DNA of 64,000 nt, taken from the NCBI RefSeq assembly GCF_000002985.6, contig NC_003282.8, positions 6,510,001 through 6,574,000 of the forward strand. The letters run 5' to 3'. How positions within the stretch are numbered: position 1 is the stretch's first letter; each line of letters starts with the position of its first letter. Below the pieces are notes generated by a model, which saw only the letters and a list, made by a program, of their open reading frames with translations, was not told the origin of the DNA and did not search any database. Positions 21,843-37,800 of this stretch are shown piece by piece. This DNA is from Caenorhabditis elegans (lineage: Eukaryota > Nematoda > Chromadorea > Rhabditida > Rhabditidae). A program made the translations under genes and the position numbers.

Positions 21843-24800
21843 ATGCGAGTTGTCTCGATAATTGCCGTTTGTGAGTTTTTATTTTCGCAAGAACTTTCAG
21901 GTTGACAATTTTGATAATATTTTAGCACTCTTGCTGGGCCTCAATGCTCAAAAGTCCATACCACATGACTCTACTCACTTCGGAAAAGGTATAATTATTG
22001 ATGGTTCAGTTGCCGAGTGTAACTTTGAATTTGTTTCAGGATTCTCGGACCCCTTTGGAGTTCCTCAGAACACCGGCGCTCAGGACCAATCCTCCGATAT
22101 TGGTCAAGGACGTTCTGTCTCGTCCGGCTCTCCAGATGCAGCTTCTCAGGATTACCAATTGATTGGACAAGGTACGTTGCAATGAAGTATCCTTCCATCT
22201 AACTAGGCATTTTTCCAGAATCCTCTTCTGATCATTCAGTCAGTCTTGCCACTCCGTTGTCCAAACATGCTCCGGATCGTCGTTCTTCATTCCTGAAAAG
22301 GAGTGCTTCTGGCCACGGTACGTCATTAAACACTGACAATAATTAACTAAATTTTTCCTTTTCAGAATCCCCATTCAGTCATCCCAACGCCGACGTCTCT
22401 CCCAGCTCACCACAACAGCTCCATCTGGCCTTTGCCAATGCCACGACTTCTACCAATGTCACGAATGCAAAGAGTATCGCTTCCAAAACTCCAGATATGT
22501 AAACAAAACGTGGCGAAAAACTTGGAAATGAAAGGATTTATAATGTAATTAAAATTAGGTTCACATAGATTATTTAATTGAGTTTGCATTTTACTGAAGC
22601 ATTTTCACAGTTCCTAGTTGCAGTTAGAGGATGTACTTCTTAAAACCGATAGTCGATAGCTCCGAATAACAAACTTCATCACATTCAATTCTACATTTTC
22701 AGGCACTACCAACTTCGATGGCTACCTCAAACATATAAGTGTCATTGCTCACGTTGCCAATGGAATCACCCTGCAGGCTGGACTGATGAATGAAAAGATT
22801 CCGATCGATGCCGTAGTTGGAGAGCTTTTCGGTTTGAGATCTATCGAATTGTCCGACATCTTCTACAAATTGGACAAAATTGCTGCCTGGACACGGAAGC
22901 TGAAGGACATCCCTAACGATCTAAAAGCGTCTACGGAGCTGGATGAACTAGAATCTAAAATCCTTGAATTGGATCAGATTCGGATGGAGTCGGATGGTGT
23001 TCAAAACGTTCTCGAATCATCAAAACTGACTGACTACTTTGCGACAGTGAAGAACGTGAAGAACAATTTGGAGAAATACAACTTCAAACTGTTCAGTGAT
23101 GCCAATAGAGAAATTAGTACCGTCTTAATCACACTTGAAAAAATATTATCAAGTGCGACGGCAAAGGAATTGTGGAATAAGTACAGAAGTTTGCCCAGCC
23201 AATGTAAAAAAATGATGGCCGCCATTGAAGCAGTGAAGAAGATTGACAAGAAGTCTATAGAGAAGGAGTATGGAGAAATGGCTGTTGGTGCAACAACTTT
23301 TAAGCCTCTTGAACAAGTAATTGATCTGATGGTTCGACGAGAAAGGTATTCCAACAAAGGTGCAAATAATACACGCAATATGGTGGAAGCAAACCTAGAA
23401 AAAGTGAATGAAATCAATGCCAATGACGCCAGTGGTGATTTCAAGCAGATTCTGGAACTGGTGAATCGCGCGGAGCAAGATCACTCGAAAATGCACACAA
23501 TTGGTTTCTCACGTGGAATTCTGGACTTGAAACATGTTGCCGGAGATGCTCGAGACCAGTGGCTCTCCAATGTTCTGAATATCAGTGATGAACATTTTGC
23601 AAGAATCACTTCTGGATTGCAACCTCTGTTGAAAGCTTCTGATAATCTGGAAACGTTGAACGATAAGTTGATGACAGTACGCTCTGTTGCACTGTCTCAA
23701 TCGCTCGTTGCCTTGGAATCACTTGTCACAACGATCACATCATATTCCTCGTTATCGAAGGGCTTCAAGATATTACTTAACGATTACGATGAATGTGAAA
23801 GAATACAATCAGTGACAACAGATTATATTCGTTCGCCAGGAATTACCCTGATTCGTTTTGTTAAAGATGTGCAAAAACCCATCAATGAAATGCTTGAGAT
23901 TGCGATGAAGTTGGATGTGGAAGGGCTGAATGCGGAATATGCAAAATTTAACGAGTTGAACAAGTATGGCGACGGTGGACCTCATTCGGACCAGCAGCTT
24001 GAAACCATACATGAGAATCTTAAACAACAGGGATCGTTGACAAATCTCCAGAACCGTGTTGCTGGAATTCAAACGTTGATCAGTGGATTTGATGTCAATA
24101 ATTTTAACAGCACAGTTCTGTCAAAAGCTGATTCTGTACAAGCTGGCATGGATGACACAAGAGGCATCATGAAAGCAGTGGCTGACGAGATGAACTTTCT
24201 TCAATGTTTACAGAAATCATCAAGCGACAGTGTGATGCTTTCCAAAGGAGTTCGTGCCATTCAAAGACTCCGAAATGTCACTGCAGATGAGATCGAGCCC
24301 TTGGAAACATCAACGTTCTATTTTTCGGAGCTATTCAAGGAACTGGCGGCTATCAAATCGATTCCTGAGAAAATGAAGAACGGAGCATCAAAGGAAACAT
24401 TGGAGTTGAACAGGATGGCCCAATCTTTGAGTGCGATTGAATATTCTGCAAGTGCTTTAAAAAGTGCATATGGTCTTTTGGAACTGGAATCTTCAATTGG
24501 TCAGCTCAAAAACGTCGATGCAGCTGTGAGCGGTGAGATTCGCAAAATTAAGAATCCTGCTGATATAAAGAAGCTTCAAAATCAATGGGGAGACCACAAG
24601 AAGGACATGGGCTCACTGGAAAATGCAGTTGCAAAGGCCAAATATTTTGTCGCCATGATCAATGTTTCAAAGCTGAAGACACTCGACGACTACAGTGCTC
24701 CTCTTAAGGAATTGGGTGCTATTCCTGATGTGATTATGAATGTGTTGGGAAAGGTAGCAGTACTGAAGACATTGATAAGATCAATTCCACGGACTGAGAG

Positions 24801-25615
24801 GAGGAAACGATCTGGAGAGAACAGCGAGTTTAAGCTTATTGCAGCTAAAGCTGTGCTCGACAAGATTGCCAAGTTGGATCTTCGATTCGCTAGCCTTAAT
24901 TCACAATTCAAAGCGGCTCCACTTGCCTTTCAATCATTCCACACTTCCTTGGTGAAATTATTTTCAACTCAACAGAAGATCAGAGCTTCTCAGAAGATCG
25001 GCGGAGGTGGTGGCAATGCTGGAAGCAGTTCCAAAGAATGCAAATTTCCTTTGTGAGTTTTGTAGTCATATAGCTTTTTCCTCTAACATATTTTCTTTTT
25101 TTTCAGTATACACGTCATCGTTTCAATGGTGATAACGCTCATTTTGGCTGCCCTTGTGTTCCTGGCATATCTTTGCTACCGAAAGAAGAAACAAGATGAC
25201 AAAACAAAAGAAAAGACTCGATACGAAGATCTACTGGCACTAAAAGTATATGATGAGGCCAGGCAGAAATTGGAGGAAAAGGAGAAACTGGAGAGATTGA
25301 AGAGCAAAAGCAAGGTAAACGAGGACGGAAAAGCCAAATTGGTTGATAAGAATAGGATGACCCCAATTGCGACCCCAATGAAAGACTCCAACACTCTTCC
25401 CGGAACTCCAAACAACCTTGGAATCACCCCGAAGCAGGGAAGTCTTATGAGAACTGGAATGACTCCAGCTGCTACATCGTTGAAAGTAATTGGGTAAGAC
25501 ACATTTTCAAGATTACAAATGGTAAAAATATAATAATTTCAGAAATAAAAATGCATTGGATGGTCAGGAACAAGAAATTCACAGTCAGTGTGCCTATGGA
25601 ACAAATGGTTTCTAA
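21843..25615 (+). CDS. WSN-domain type I membrane protein
   Basis: Eight exons: 21843-21870, 21926-21988, 22040-22171, 22219-22317, 22366-22473, 22703-25052, 25107-25493, 25543-25615; 1079 residues. A signal peptide (MRVVSIIAVSLLLGLNAQ) is followed by a Ser/Pro-rich stretch. The nematode WSN domain comes next (HISVIAHVANGITLQAGLMN...VVGELFGLRS). Some 650 residues of mostly helical ectodomain follow, then a transmembrane segment (VIVSMVITLILAALVFLAYL) with a KKK stop-transfer and a 150-residue Lys- and Pro-rich tail. Function of WSN proteins is unknown. Skipping exon 5, or using its downstream GTAAAC donor, changes the product; exon 5 itself has an in-frame stop at 22501-22503 if not spliced. 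Confidence 0.85.
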
Positions 25616-26234
25616 ATGGCTCGTGAACTGATTTATAGAACTTATTTCTTTTCTTTTTGAAATGAATAGTGATTACGGGGCTTGTTGCAAGTTTTTGGGG
25701 TTGAGAACTAAATGTATTGAAATTTCGACTTGAGAAGTTTTCATCCGCAAATCTTCTTTGCTTTCTCTGGCATTGTTGAAAATCTTCAATAACTGCCCCA
25801 AAAGATGCGGAGAGATCTGAATTTGTATAGAGGCTCCAGAGAATATCCAGCAGTTTACAGATACTTTGCATACTTTGATAAAAGTTAAACAGACTTCTAT
25901 TGTGGTTGAAAAGCAAGAAGTTTCATACCGAACTTGCTATCTGAAACAAATAATGGAAGCAAAACTAATACAACTTATTTAAAGAAGGTGTATCCTCAAC
26001 GGGGAAAATAGTAAAAAGTGTGGTTCATTCTAGAAAATTCTGGAAAGATCGAAAACAATTTAATTTTGAATATTTCAATTTCGGGAAAAAAGCTAAATTT
26101 ACGTGACCGTTTTCAATTGTTTTTTTCAAATTTTCGACGTTGTTGTTTACGTGGATATTTGAACTTATCTATTCAATCAGTTTTTCTATTCATTCCCATA
26201 GTTGATCTCCATCCTCTCAAGTTGCCAAGAAGAG
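25616..26234. other. Short intergenic region
   Basis: 3' UTR of the WSN gene and promoter of the lysine-rich gene. An acceptor-like CCCATAG at 26198-26204 precedes the next ATG by 30 bases. The next gene starts only 620 bases on, on the same strand, so cotranscription is possible but not shown. Confidence 0.45.
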
Positions 26235-27622
26235 ATGGGATTATTTTCCAAAAGAGGTTCTAAAAGAAAAACGCAAAAGAAGAACAGTAAACAAGTGAGT
26301 TGTCTATTTCGATGCAAGATTTAATCATTCACCTTTCAGAAAAAGAGATCTAAGCCAAATGATAAGAAGCCTCGGCAAAAGTCAAAGGGATCACGCACCC
26401 CAACTGACGTGTCAGTAGGAACACCGGAAAAGGATAAAAACTTGAAAGATGAAGGAGGAAAGAAAGTGGAAAAAATGAAAAAGAAGAAGAAAGATGATTC
26501 AAGAACTGAAGACTTTAGAGAGCAACAGGAAGATGCTGTGAAGGATGATGAAGATGTTCAACCATCAAAAGGTATTTAAAAGCATTAGATCAAACATGTA
26601 AGCTTCTCTCGTAGAAGTTGGCGTTGTTTAATTACCAACCCTAGGGCTTGGAAATGAGAGCCAAATTCTGAGCAACATTTCTATATTTCAAAATTTCAGG
26701 TCTCATCCCTACTCGATTCGATCAGGATATGAACCTTGAAGTAACCAGCCGAGATGTTGACGAAACTGAAGTGGAGCGGGTTTTTCGAATGTTCACAGCA
26801 GAGAAGAAGAATGCTACTCGAATAACTGCGCCGATTGATGAAAAGTCGAAACTTTTGATGGACAGAATGCCAGCAAAGAAACCATATCCATCAAAGTACA
26901 ATAAGGATAATGGACTCTTTCTGGTGGACGAAAGGTCTTCTTTCTTCACAAAGACCCCAGACACGAAGAAGATACCTCAGGGATCAGCGGACACTTATGA
27001 TCAATATCGAAAATTGGCAGATGTTCGGAAAATGACCACTGTAAATGTATTAAATGAAGATGGAATACCTTTTTGGGCGGTCAATCCAGAACCAAATGAA
27101 GAGGAATTGGTAAGCCAAAGTGTATAATGTTTTTTCTATAATCTTTATGATTTTTAGAGTAGTACTGCTCCAGCAATCTCTATTGGAAGTGAACATTTGG
27201 AATTGTATCGTCACAAACAGATCACTCTTCATACAATCAAAAACACAAAGCTAGTGCTCAATGAGATTCAACCATTGTCGGAAATGATGAAGCGAGATGA
27301 TATTCATTTTACGCCTGAACTTGTCTTCTCAAATACTATAAGATCTCTTATCAATTCACAACGAATGGACGGGGAAACGCGAAAAGAAAGTAAATTGGAC
27401 GAGAATCGAAAGTCTGACAGACTGAAAATTGAGGATAAGAAGCCGGAGGAGTATGTCTATTTGGTAAGTAATTATTTTAGTTTTGACAAAATTATTGAAT
27501 TATTTCAAAGAGCCAATCCGATTGAGTCTGCAAGAATGGCGCTTCGTACTGGAACCAGGAGACAAAATCGCATCCAAGCAACTGCCACAACTACGACTTC
27601 CACCAGTTGTGAAGCTGCATGA
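26235..27622 (+). CDS. Lysine-rich, probably disordered protein of unknown function
   Basis: Exons 26235-26294, 26340-26571, 26700-27109 and 27158-27622, all in phase; about 388 residues if the last exon is read through. The first 95 residues are dominated by Lys, Arg and Ser (KRGSKRKTQKKNSKQ) like a nuclear or RNA-binding tail. The middle is acidic and polar. The C-terminal part ends in a Thr-rich tract. A perfect GTAAGT donor at 27464 and a weak TTTCAAAG acceptor at 27504-27510 would remove 47 AT-rich bases. That would end the protein at TGA 27523-27525, so two C-termini are possible. No family is recognised. The gene sits just downstream of the WSN gene on the same strand. Confidence 0.65.
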
Positions 27623-28108
27623 TCCTTTTTGACTTTCGTTAACCTGATTACAATAAACTTCAGTTTCACTCAAATCTCTCAATTCTGTAGCCCCACTTTC
27701 TAGCTTCTCTTAATTCATATAAGTCGGAATAAACGCCAGGCGTTCAAGGAGAAACTTAAAAAGAAAAATCGTCCTGTATGAGTCTGCAACTAGGCTGAAA
27801 CAACTTTCTGTTAATACTGAGACGATACCGTATATTCTCTATTAGCCGACTACTTCACTTTGAAGGGGTATATCTCGGTTCATTCTAAAGATATCAATAA
27901 ACAATTATTAACAAAAAAGAGCAGCCAAAGTTGAGAAATGAGAGTGGATCACCAATCGAGTATTCATTCTCTGGGTTTTTAGAAAGCAAGCAAAAAAAAA
28001 TTGTACACGATGAGCATCAGTGTCGACGTTAAACCCAGATTATTTCAAGAATCATTATTCAAGTTATACATTTATACAGCTATAGTTATATAGTTATAGT
28101 TTTTGCAG
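27623..28108. other. Repeat-rich gap
   Basis: Contains ACCGTATATTCTCTATTAG (about 27827), a repeat also present at 29385, plus simple TATAGTTA repeats just before the acceptor at 28102-28108. Confidence 0.45.
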
Positions 28109-28389
28109 GTTCCCGGAAATTATAATATCTTCGATTAAGCTTGAGTCCACAAAGTTCGTTAAAGATGAAAAAGTTGGAATTATTGAAAGTCCGACACCAA
28201 AAGCCGATCCAGCTGAAAATACACCAACTCAAGCGGTGGAGCCAATTAATATTGAGAAGGAGGTGAACGAATCGGAGGTAGTAGTGGAAAAGAAGGAGAC
28301 GGATGTTGTCGTTGAGAATAAAAGTGAGCGTTAACTGAAACTTCAATATTGCATTCTTTTATTTTTCAGACGATGAAATCCAAGATATA

Positions 28390-31190
<2,801 letters not shown>

Positions 31191-31868
31191 TAGAAATTAT
31201 TTAAATCTAGTGTAAGGTATTTTTTAAGCTTTGCGGCTCTACACGTAATTTAGTAAATTAGCGGGGTGTCTCTTACATCTACAGTACTCTTATTTGATTA
31301 AAATGTTCCATTTCCTATTTCCTGAAGGCTTTGTTGTGTTTCTCTTTTGTTCATATTTTATGTATTCTCTTTTATCCCCACTTTTATTCCATTAACAATG
31401 GACTAAAGAGGAGGATCTCCTCTTCATCACACAAAAAAATAGATGAAGCCGAACAAAAACATTCACAATTTTTCACATTCCTTTCCTACTTACTTAGTTC
31501 TTTTTTGTCTTTACACATAAATAATTCGAATGGAAAATGTTTCAACATTCGGCAACAAAAAAAACTTTTTTCCACTCTTTTTCTTTCCCTTCCTCTATTG
31601 GCTTTAATAGGTCGTGTGGTGTGCTGCTCCAAAAAAAGTGGGCGGAGCATTCTGTTCCCCCGTTTTCTCTTTCTGTGTCTCCATAGCTTCTCCTTTCTCC
31701 GCTTTTCTTTTCGTCAAGTGCTCATTTTGGAAATCCTACATAACCAGCTGTGCTCTTTCGGTGAAGCTTCTGCGGCTCCTGGTGCTCTACGAGCTTTCAA
31801 TTTCCACGTCATCACGCTCCGGTGAAGAACAATAGGATTCACAAAAAGGAAATACTACAACTACTATT

Positions 31869-34800
31869 ATGGGCACTCTCAGGTGAGCTTTTTTGAATTT
31901 TTTATTAGAGAAAAAATGGAATTTTCGAAAAAGTACGGATTTTGAGATTTTTGCGGTGATGGGATAAGTTTGAAGTTCTGAATAAATCTGTAGATTACAG
32001 TACTACATTTTAACTTTTGTTAAGGTTTGTGTTGTTTCTGAAAAAACTCAACATTTTACTTGAAAGCCATGATAACTTGGATGTCAATAAAGTGCATCTT
32101 CGTTTTATTGACTTATAAAATTCTTGAAACAGAAAAAATTTAAATTTAAAATTTCTGCATTTTCATAATGAAAACTTTGCATGCTTTCCTGCTAATGAAA
32201 TATGGCTTTCAGCAAAGTTCAGTGTAAATTATATTAATAAAACATTGACACTGAACCCAGAAATATAAAATTCAAACTTGGGATTTTGCGGGCGTTGAGA
32301 TAGGTGGCAGTCTTAAATAAATCTGTTTTTTTGTTGTAGAAAAATCTAGAAACCACATTTTTTTAAAGTGCGGTTTCTGAAGAAAAACTTCAAGTTTAAC
32401 TTTAAACATCTATAAATTTTCCTTACAATAAAGATTAATAAAGATTATATATTAATAAATTAATAAAGACAATAAAGATTATAAAGATACACTAAAGACA
32501 ATAAAGATTACAAGAACTGCGTTCATTAATTTATAAATTTATAAATAAAACTCTTGAAACAGTAACATTTTTTCCAAAATTTCAATTCAAGATGTAAGCA
32601 AAATTGTTTAGTATTATTAATAGCGTCTTGCTAACAGGCTTTTCTGCTAATGAAATATCAATTTTTGGCAAAATTCAGAATAACTTTTATAAGTAAAACA
32701 GCCAAAAAATATGTTAATCTCACTAATTTTGCTTCGCGGAACAATTGTGCTTTTGAAAATTCCTGCTTACTTTTTTTGAGGAGACACGCGTAAATCTACG
32801 GTGATGTTCTATTGAAGAAAAAAAACGGTGATAGGCAGGCAGTTGAACAGGCAATCACCTAGACCTAAAAACGTGCATACCTACTATGAAAGTTTGAGCC
32901 TAAAGATTTAGATACTATAAATTGAAATTTCGGATTAAGTTTCTTATACATTGATTTTCAGCAACTAAAAATGTATTTGTTACTTTTAATTTTGAGAATT
33001 ATTTCTAATTCTATTCCTAATCTACAGGCTTCTTCCAATTGACTTCTGGCCTTTCTTCCCTTTTCCCGATAAGTGCATTAGTTTTGTGCCAATTTTCAAC
33101 CAATTTTTCGTTACCAGACACACCCAGCTGTCCATGTGACAAATGTATATTTCTTTTCCGTTTTAGAGGAAAGCGATTTAATAAAATTCACTTCCGCGGA
33201 CACAATTCTCGAAATTCAGTCTCTCGTACTCCTTCCCGTAAATTGCCTTTATTATGCTCTTGGAAGGCAAAATTTTTGAAAGAAAATGTGCAAAAGTTTT
33301 ATTGGAGTGTATAAAAGGTAGCCATGGAGCACCTTAAGTGCTCTTTTTATATGGTTTTTCCTTAATGTGACGTCGCAGAGAGGACAGGTGGACTTTGTTG
33401 TGAAAGAAGCAAAAGTAAAAGAGGAGAAGAAAATGAAAAGATAATTGCACTAGGAAATGAACAATTTTCTTGTTCAAGGACGACTTTTGTGTAGACTAAC
33501 TACGAATTTCCGAGATGATTTGGAATTTTCAAGCACAGAAGGGTTTTTGCTACCTTTGTGAGCCTTCGAGGCGGCCTACACGAGCTCGTGGTTGAAAATA
33601 AAATCTCGGAAAAACATTTTTGCTGTGAACTAATATAGCTTTCAGTTAGGAAAATATATGTTGCAACTGAAACTGTATAAACATTGGTGTCTGTATTTTC
33701 ATTTTTAAATTTTAGTGGATTTTTTTTCTGGGAAAATCACTTCAAAAATTCAAAAAAAGACTGATGTTCATAAGGCATATAGTAAGTAGTAGGCAGGCAC
33801 ATAGGTAGGCGTAAAGTATGGGATATATTTTACGATCTATTATAATTTCAAATGGGAAAAATATATGTTGCGATTGAAACTATGATAAATATTATCTAGT
33901 TGCATGTTCATGTTCGAATTTCGTTGGAAGTTTTTTTTTGTTTGAAGATTATTTCAAACTTTCACAAAATCAACTACACTATTTACACCTCAAGGCAGCC
34001 TTGTAGTGTGAAAATGTTCACCGACTCTTACAAAAAAATTTTGAACCCCAAAAATTAAAAAAAAAGAAAGATAGAAAGTCTCAAATCTGTTTGAAAATGT
34101 ATTCAGGTTGATGTCATCCTGTCTTTTTTCTTCTTTTTTTTTTTGAAACTCCTTTTTTTATTTTTGGGATGTCCATGTTTTCCTTTTTTTCCGGATAAGA
34201 GCCCACCCAAATAAGCGTCATTTTTGAAGGAAAAAAGGAGAAACGAAGCCAACGGAAAAGAGAGAAGAAACCCTCGAAATGCCTTCTTTTCCTATATTTT
34301 CTCACTAGTCAGTTGACTTTAGTGAATCATGATTTGTTCATGGAACTTGAAAACATCAGAACGGAGGAAAAAGGATATAATTGAATCAAAAAATCGTCCC
34401 TTGAGTTCCTGGAGCGAAATCGGAACATTTTAGTTTTTTAAACGTTTCCTTTGAAACAGTAAATTTTTTTTCGTTTTGAAATTTTTCTGGCTATCGACGA
34501 TATGAAGCTTACGAGAAACATAAAACGCATTAAACTTAGATTTGGCAAAAGACATACAAATATTAAAGTTTTTGCCAGTTTCCAAAATTTTTTAAAACTA
34601 GAGGCGAGCAAAATACCTTGTGTTAGATGAAAAATATATATTTCCTAGGTAATTCGAAAAAGAGTGGTATTTTCATTACCTCAGTTTTTAAATCACATGT
34701 TTGAAACAGTAAAATATTTATTAAAAAATTAATTTAAGTAGTTTCTTTAGACATTAACATTCTGGAAATTACAATGTGTATATAGATATTTCTGAAAATT

Positions 34801-37800
34801 TTTATTTCACAAAAAAGCACACACTGTCATAAGGAGAAGTAGGCCCACGCCAAGGCTTGAGTCGACAGCAAGTGAATTTTTTGGCAATATAATCAAATTT
34901 TCGACTCTGTTTCACAAGTTTTTTAAAAAATTTGTTCAAATATACATAAAATATAATGTTGTACTCCAAAAGCAATAAAATTTCTTAGGAAGAAAACACT
35001 ACATATCTCAAAATTTCGGTATAACAGTTTTTAGATTTTGTCATGTAGTTTTTTTTTGTTTTTAATTCCATTCTTAAAGGTATTGTAATTGAGATTGATA
35101 TTGTCGTGCCCATATTTTTCAAATTACATATTTGAAACGGTAAAAAAAATTTGAAGTCAGTTTAACCAGTTAGGTTAGAAAAGATTCTTAGAATGCAAAT
35201 TGTGAACATTCTATTTCACAAAATGACACAAACTGGCATATATAGGAAGGTTCGAAAGAGTAGGCACAAGCAGGTATAGGACACCCGGAAAACTTTTTCC
35301 ATTCCATTTTTCTGAAACATATTCCTAGAAAAACGATACTTTACCCAACTCTTCGTCCACATACTTCTGTATAATCATGTTTAAAAAAACAAATTAATTC
35401 ATTTTGATAAAGTTTTCAATTTTAGAAAATAACCTTTCTTTTAAAATTTTGGAGTTAATTGTTTAAATTTTGTCTTGTCTTATTAAGAATTGATTACAGT
35501 GTCACAATCTTCTAGCTTAATATATATATTTCCATGCTTTATCAAATTATCAAATTATTATTTTTGAAACAGCAAAAAATTTAAAAATCAGTTTAACCAG
35601 TTACGTCAGAAAATAAAATTCTAAAACCTTAAATGTGCATATAACATTTTTTAACATTCTAGTTAGGAACATTCAAATTAATAAGCGCGCGCCTAGGCGT
35701 AGGCGCCTTTCAGGCACGGAGGTAGGCATAGAGGTTTGCATTTTTGAAAAACTGTTCATTGTTTGTTTTTTATGAATAAAAAATATTTTTTCGGAGACGT
35801 AATTGCATTTTAAATTTTAAAATAAAAGATTTTGTCGACACTGTTTACAAGGGTTTTAAAATTTCGTTTAAGTTTGAAAAATATTGCTTCACCCGTGTCT
35901 AAAGCATAAACATATTTCACAAAAAGCTCAGTAATTTAGTCATATAATTTTTGAATATTCATTAATCTTCGATATTTTGAGACAACAGGAAATGAGCATC
36001 CGTGTTTTTTTCCATTTCATTTTTCCAAGAAGAACAACACTTTCAGATCTCTACGTTCACATACTTCTGTATAATTAAATTGTGAAAAAAAAAAACGAAA
36101 ATCCAAAGCAAAAACATATCTCAAAACAGGAGAAAAAACTCAGCAGACAAGAAAATTATGTACATGAAATCTTTTCTGTTTCTCATCACTCATACTTCTG
36201 GCTCTTCTTTCGAGAGGGGGCGGAGAGCTGAAATTGAAAAATTGGTTGACTTCTCCAGGAAAAAAAGGGACTTCCATATGAAAGATTGAAATTTGAGTAG
36301 ACACATATTCGAAGAGCAAAGAGGCTGTCTCGGAGACAAAAAAAAACTAGCCCGAATGAAAACTGAGAAGCTTTCGTGGGATGGAAAAGAGTTGGAACGA
36401 TGAGAAAAAGGAAATGATGGGATGAAATAGGGGGAAAATGGGAAATGAACAACTTTTTGAACTTTTTAGAAATATTAAAAAATGGTACTGAATAGCTAGT
36501 AGAAATTCGAAGTTTTAGAAATCTCCTCCAAATTTGAATTGTCACCCAAAAATGGGTAACATCGAGGTTCAGAACGTTGTAATAGATCTTGCCACGATAT
36601 TTTCCAAGATCATTATTGAAAATTTAATCCAATTCAATGTCTAAAATTTTTATGCATTTGAAGAACTATTCAGTGTCTTTCGCGAATTAAAACTATTTGT
36701 CGGATGCATAATTAAAAGTTTTTTTAAATATAATTTTCCGACACTGTTTCACAAGGTTTTCAAAAGTCTTAGAAGATTAAAAAAATAGATTTGAAAGGTT
36801 GTCAATGCTCACCAAACTTTTCCCCATATTAGTTTAACGGTTGAATCTTCTCACAGTTCTCTGAGCTACATAACTCGCAAATTGCACATTTTTTAAAAAG
36901 TTCACTTTAACAGTTTATGTGTGTTGTAACAATAAATATTTCATATAGAAGTTACATGGTAGGTTAGTAATAAATTCATGCCTACCTCCTGCCTACCGTA
37001 TTTTTTCTGTATTTTGGCGTAAATTCCATATGGAATTTGGATAACTTGAATTCGCGCAATTCAACTACAGGTTTAAGAAAAAAAAACATTATTGTGCCCA
37101 TTTGGAAGACTTAGGATTAGAAAAACCTTGCCCAAACCATGATTCTTTAGAAAATCCTAACTCTAAAAAGTTTCATGGCAAGTTGCCAAAAATCCAAAAT
37201 TTTACCGGGAAGCGAGAAGTGTGTGCAGACGGGCCTATGTCTTCATCAGGAGTGTGCGGCAAATTTGCCGAATTTACCGAACTCGGCAAATTTTGAGATT
37301 TGCCGCACACGTCTGGTCTTCATCACGCTTGGCCTTTGGTGAACAAAAAGTTGCATTCACCTTCAAACTGACGCATACATTTTCTTCAAATCACACGACA
37401 TAATTCCCAATTCAAAGTTTATTTTAAGAACTACAACTGTTTCATATTTCTCATTCCTCGATTTGTACATAGATTATGTCATCAATTTAAAACTCTCCAA
37501 TTCAAAGTGTCAGTTCCACATTCTTTTTTCCTTTTTCTTTTTCTTCTTTTTTTCGTATTCCCGTTGTCTTTCTAAAAACAACATTTGCAATTGACACAAT
37601 TTCCGAATGAAATAGTATATAAAATCAAGAAAGCGCAGAGAAGAACTTTGAGCACTCATTCAATTGGCTCCTAAAGCCCTTTCACTTCCCAACGAGTGAG
37701 GGGACCTTCTTGGTCTTTCCATTTGAAATTTTGAAAAGAAAAATGAGATGAAAATAGTGTGGGAATAGAGGAGAATACGATAAAAATAGATGGGTCCATA

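Noticed and set aside
31331-31835. Long overlapping open frames on the plus strand
   Set aside because: Composition is pyrimidine-rich promoter/5' UTR type, frames overlap, and there is no splice or domain support.
36186-36545. 119-codon open frame on the minus strand
   Set aside because: Lies in the 5.9 kb intron; purine-rich plus strand explains the lack of stops; no splice context.
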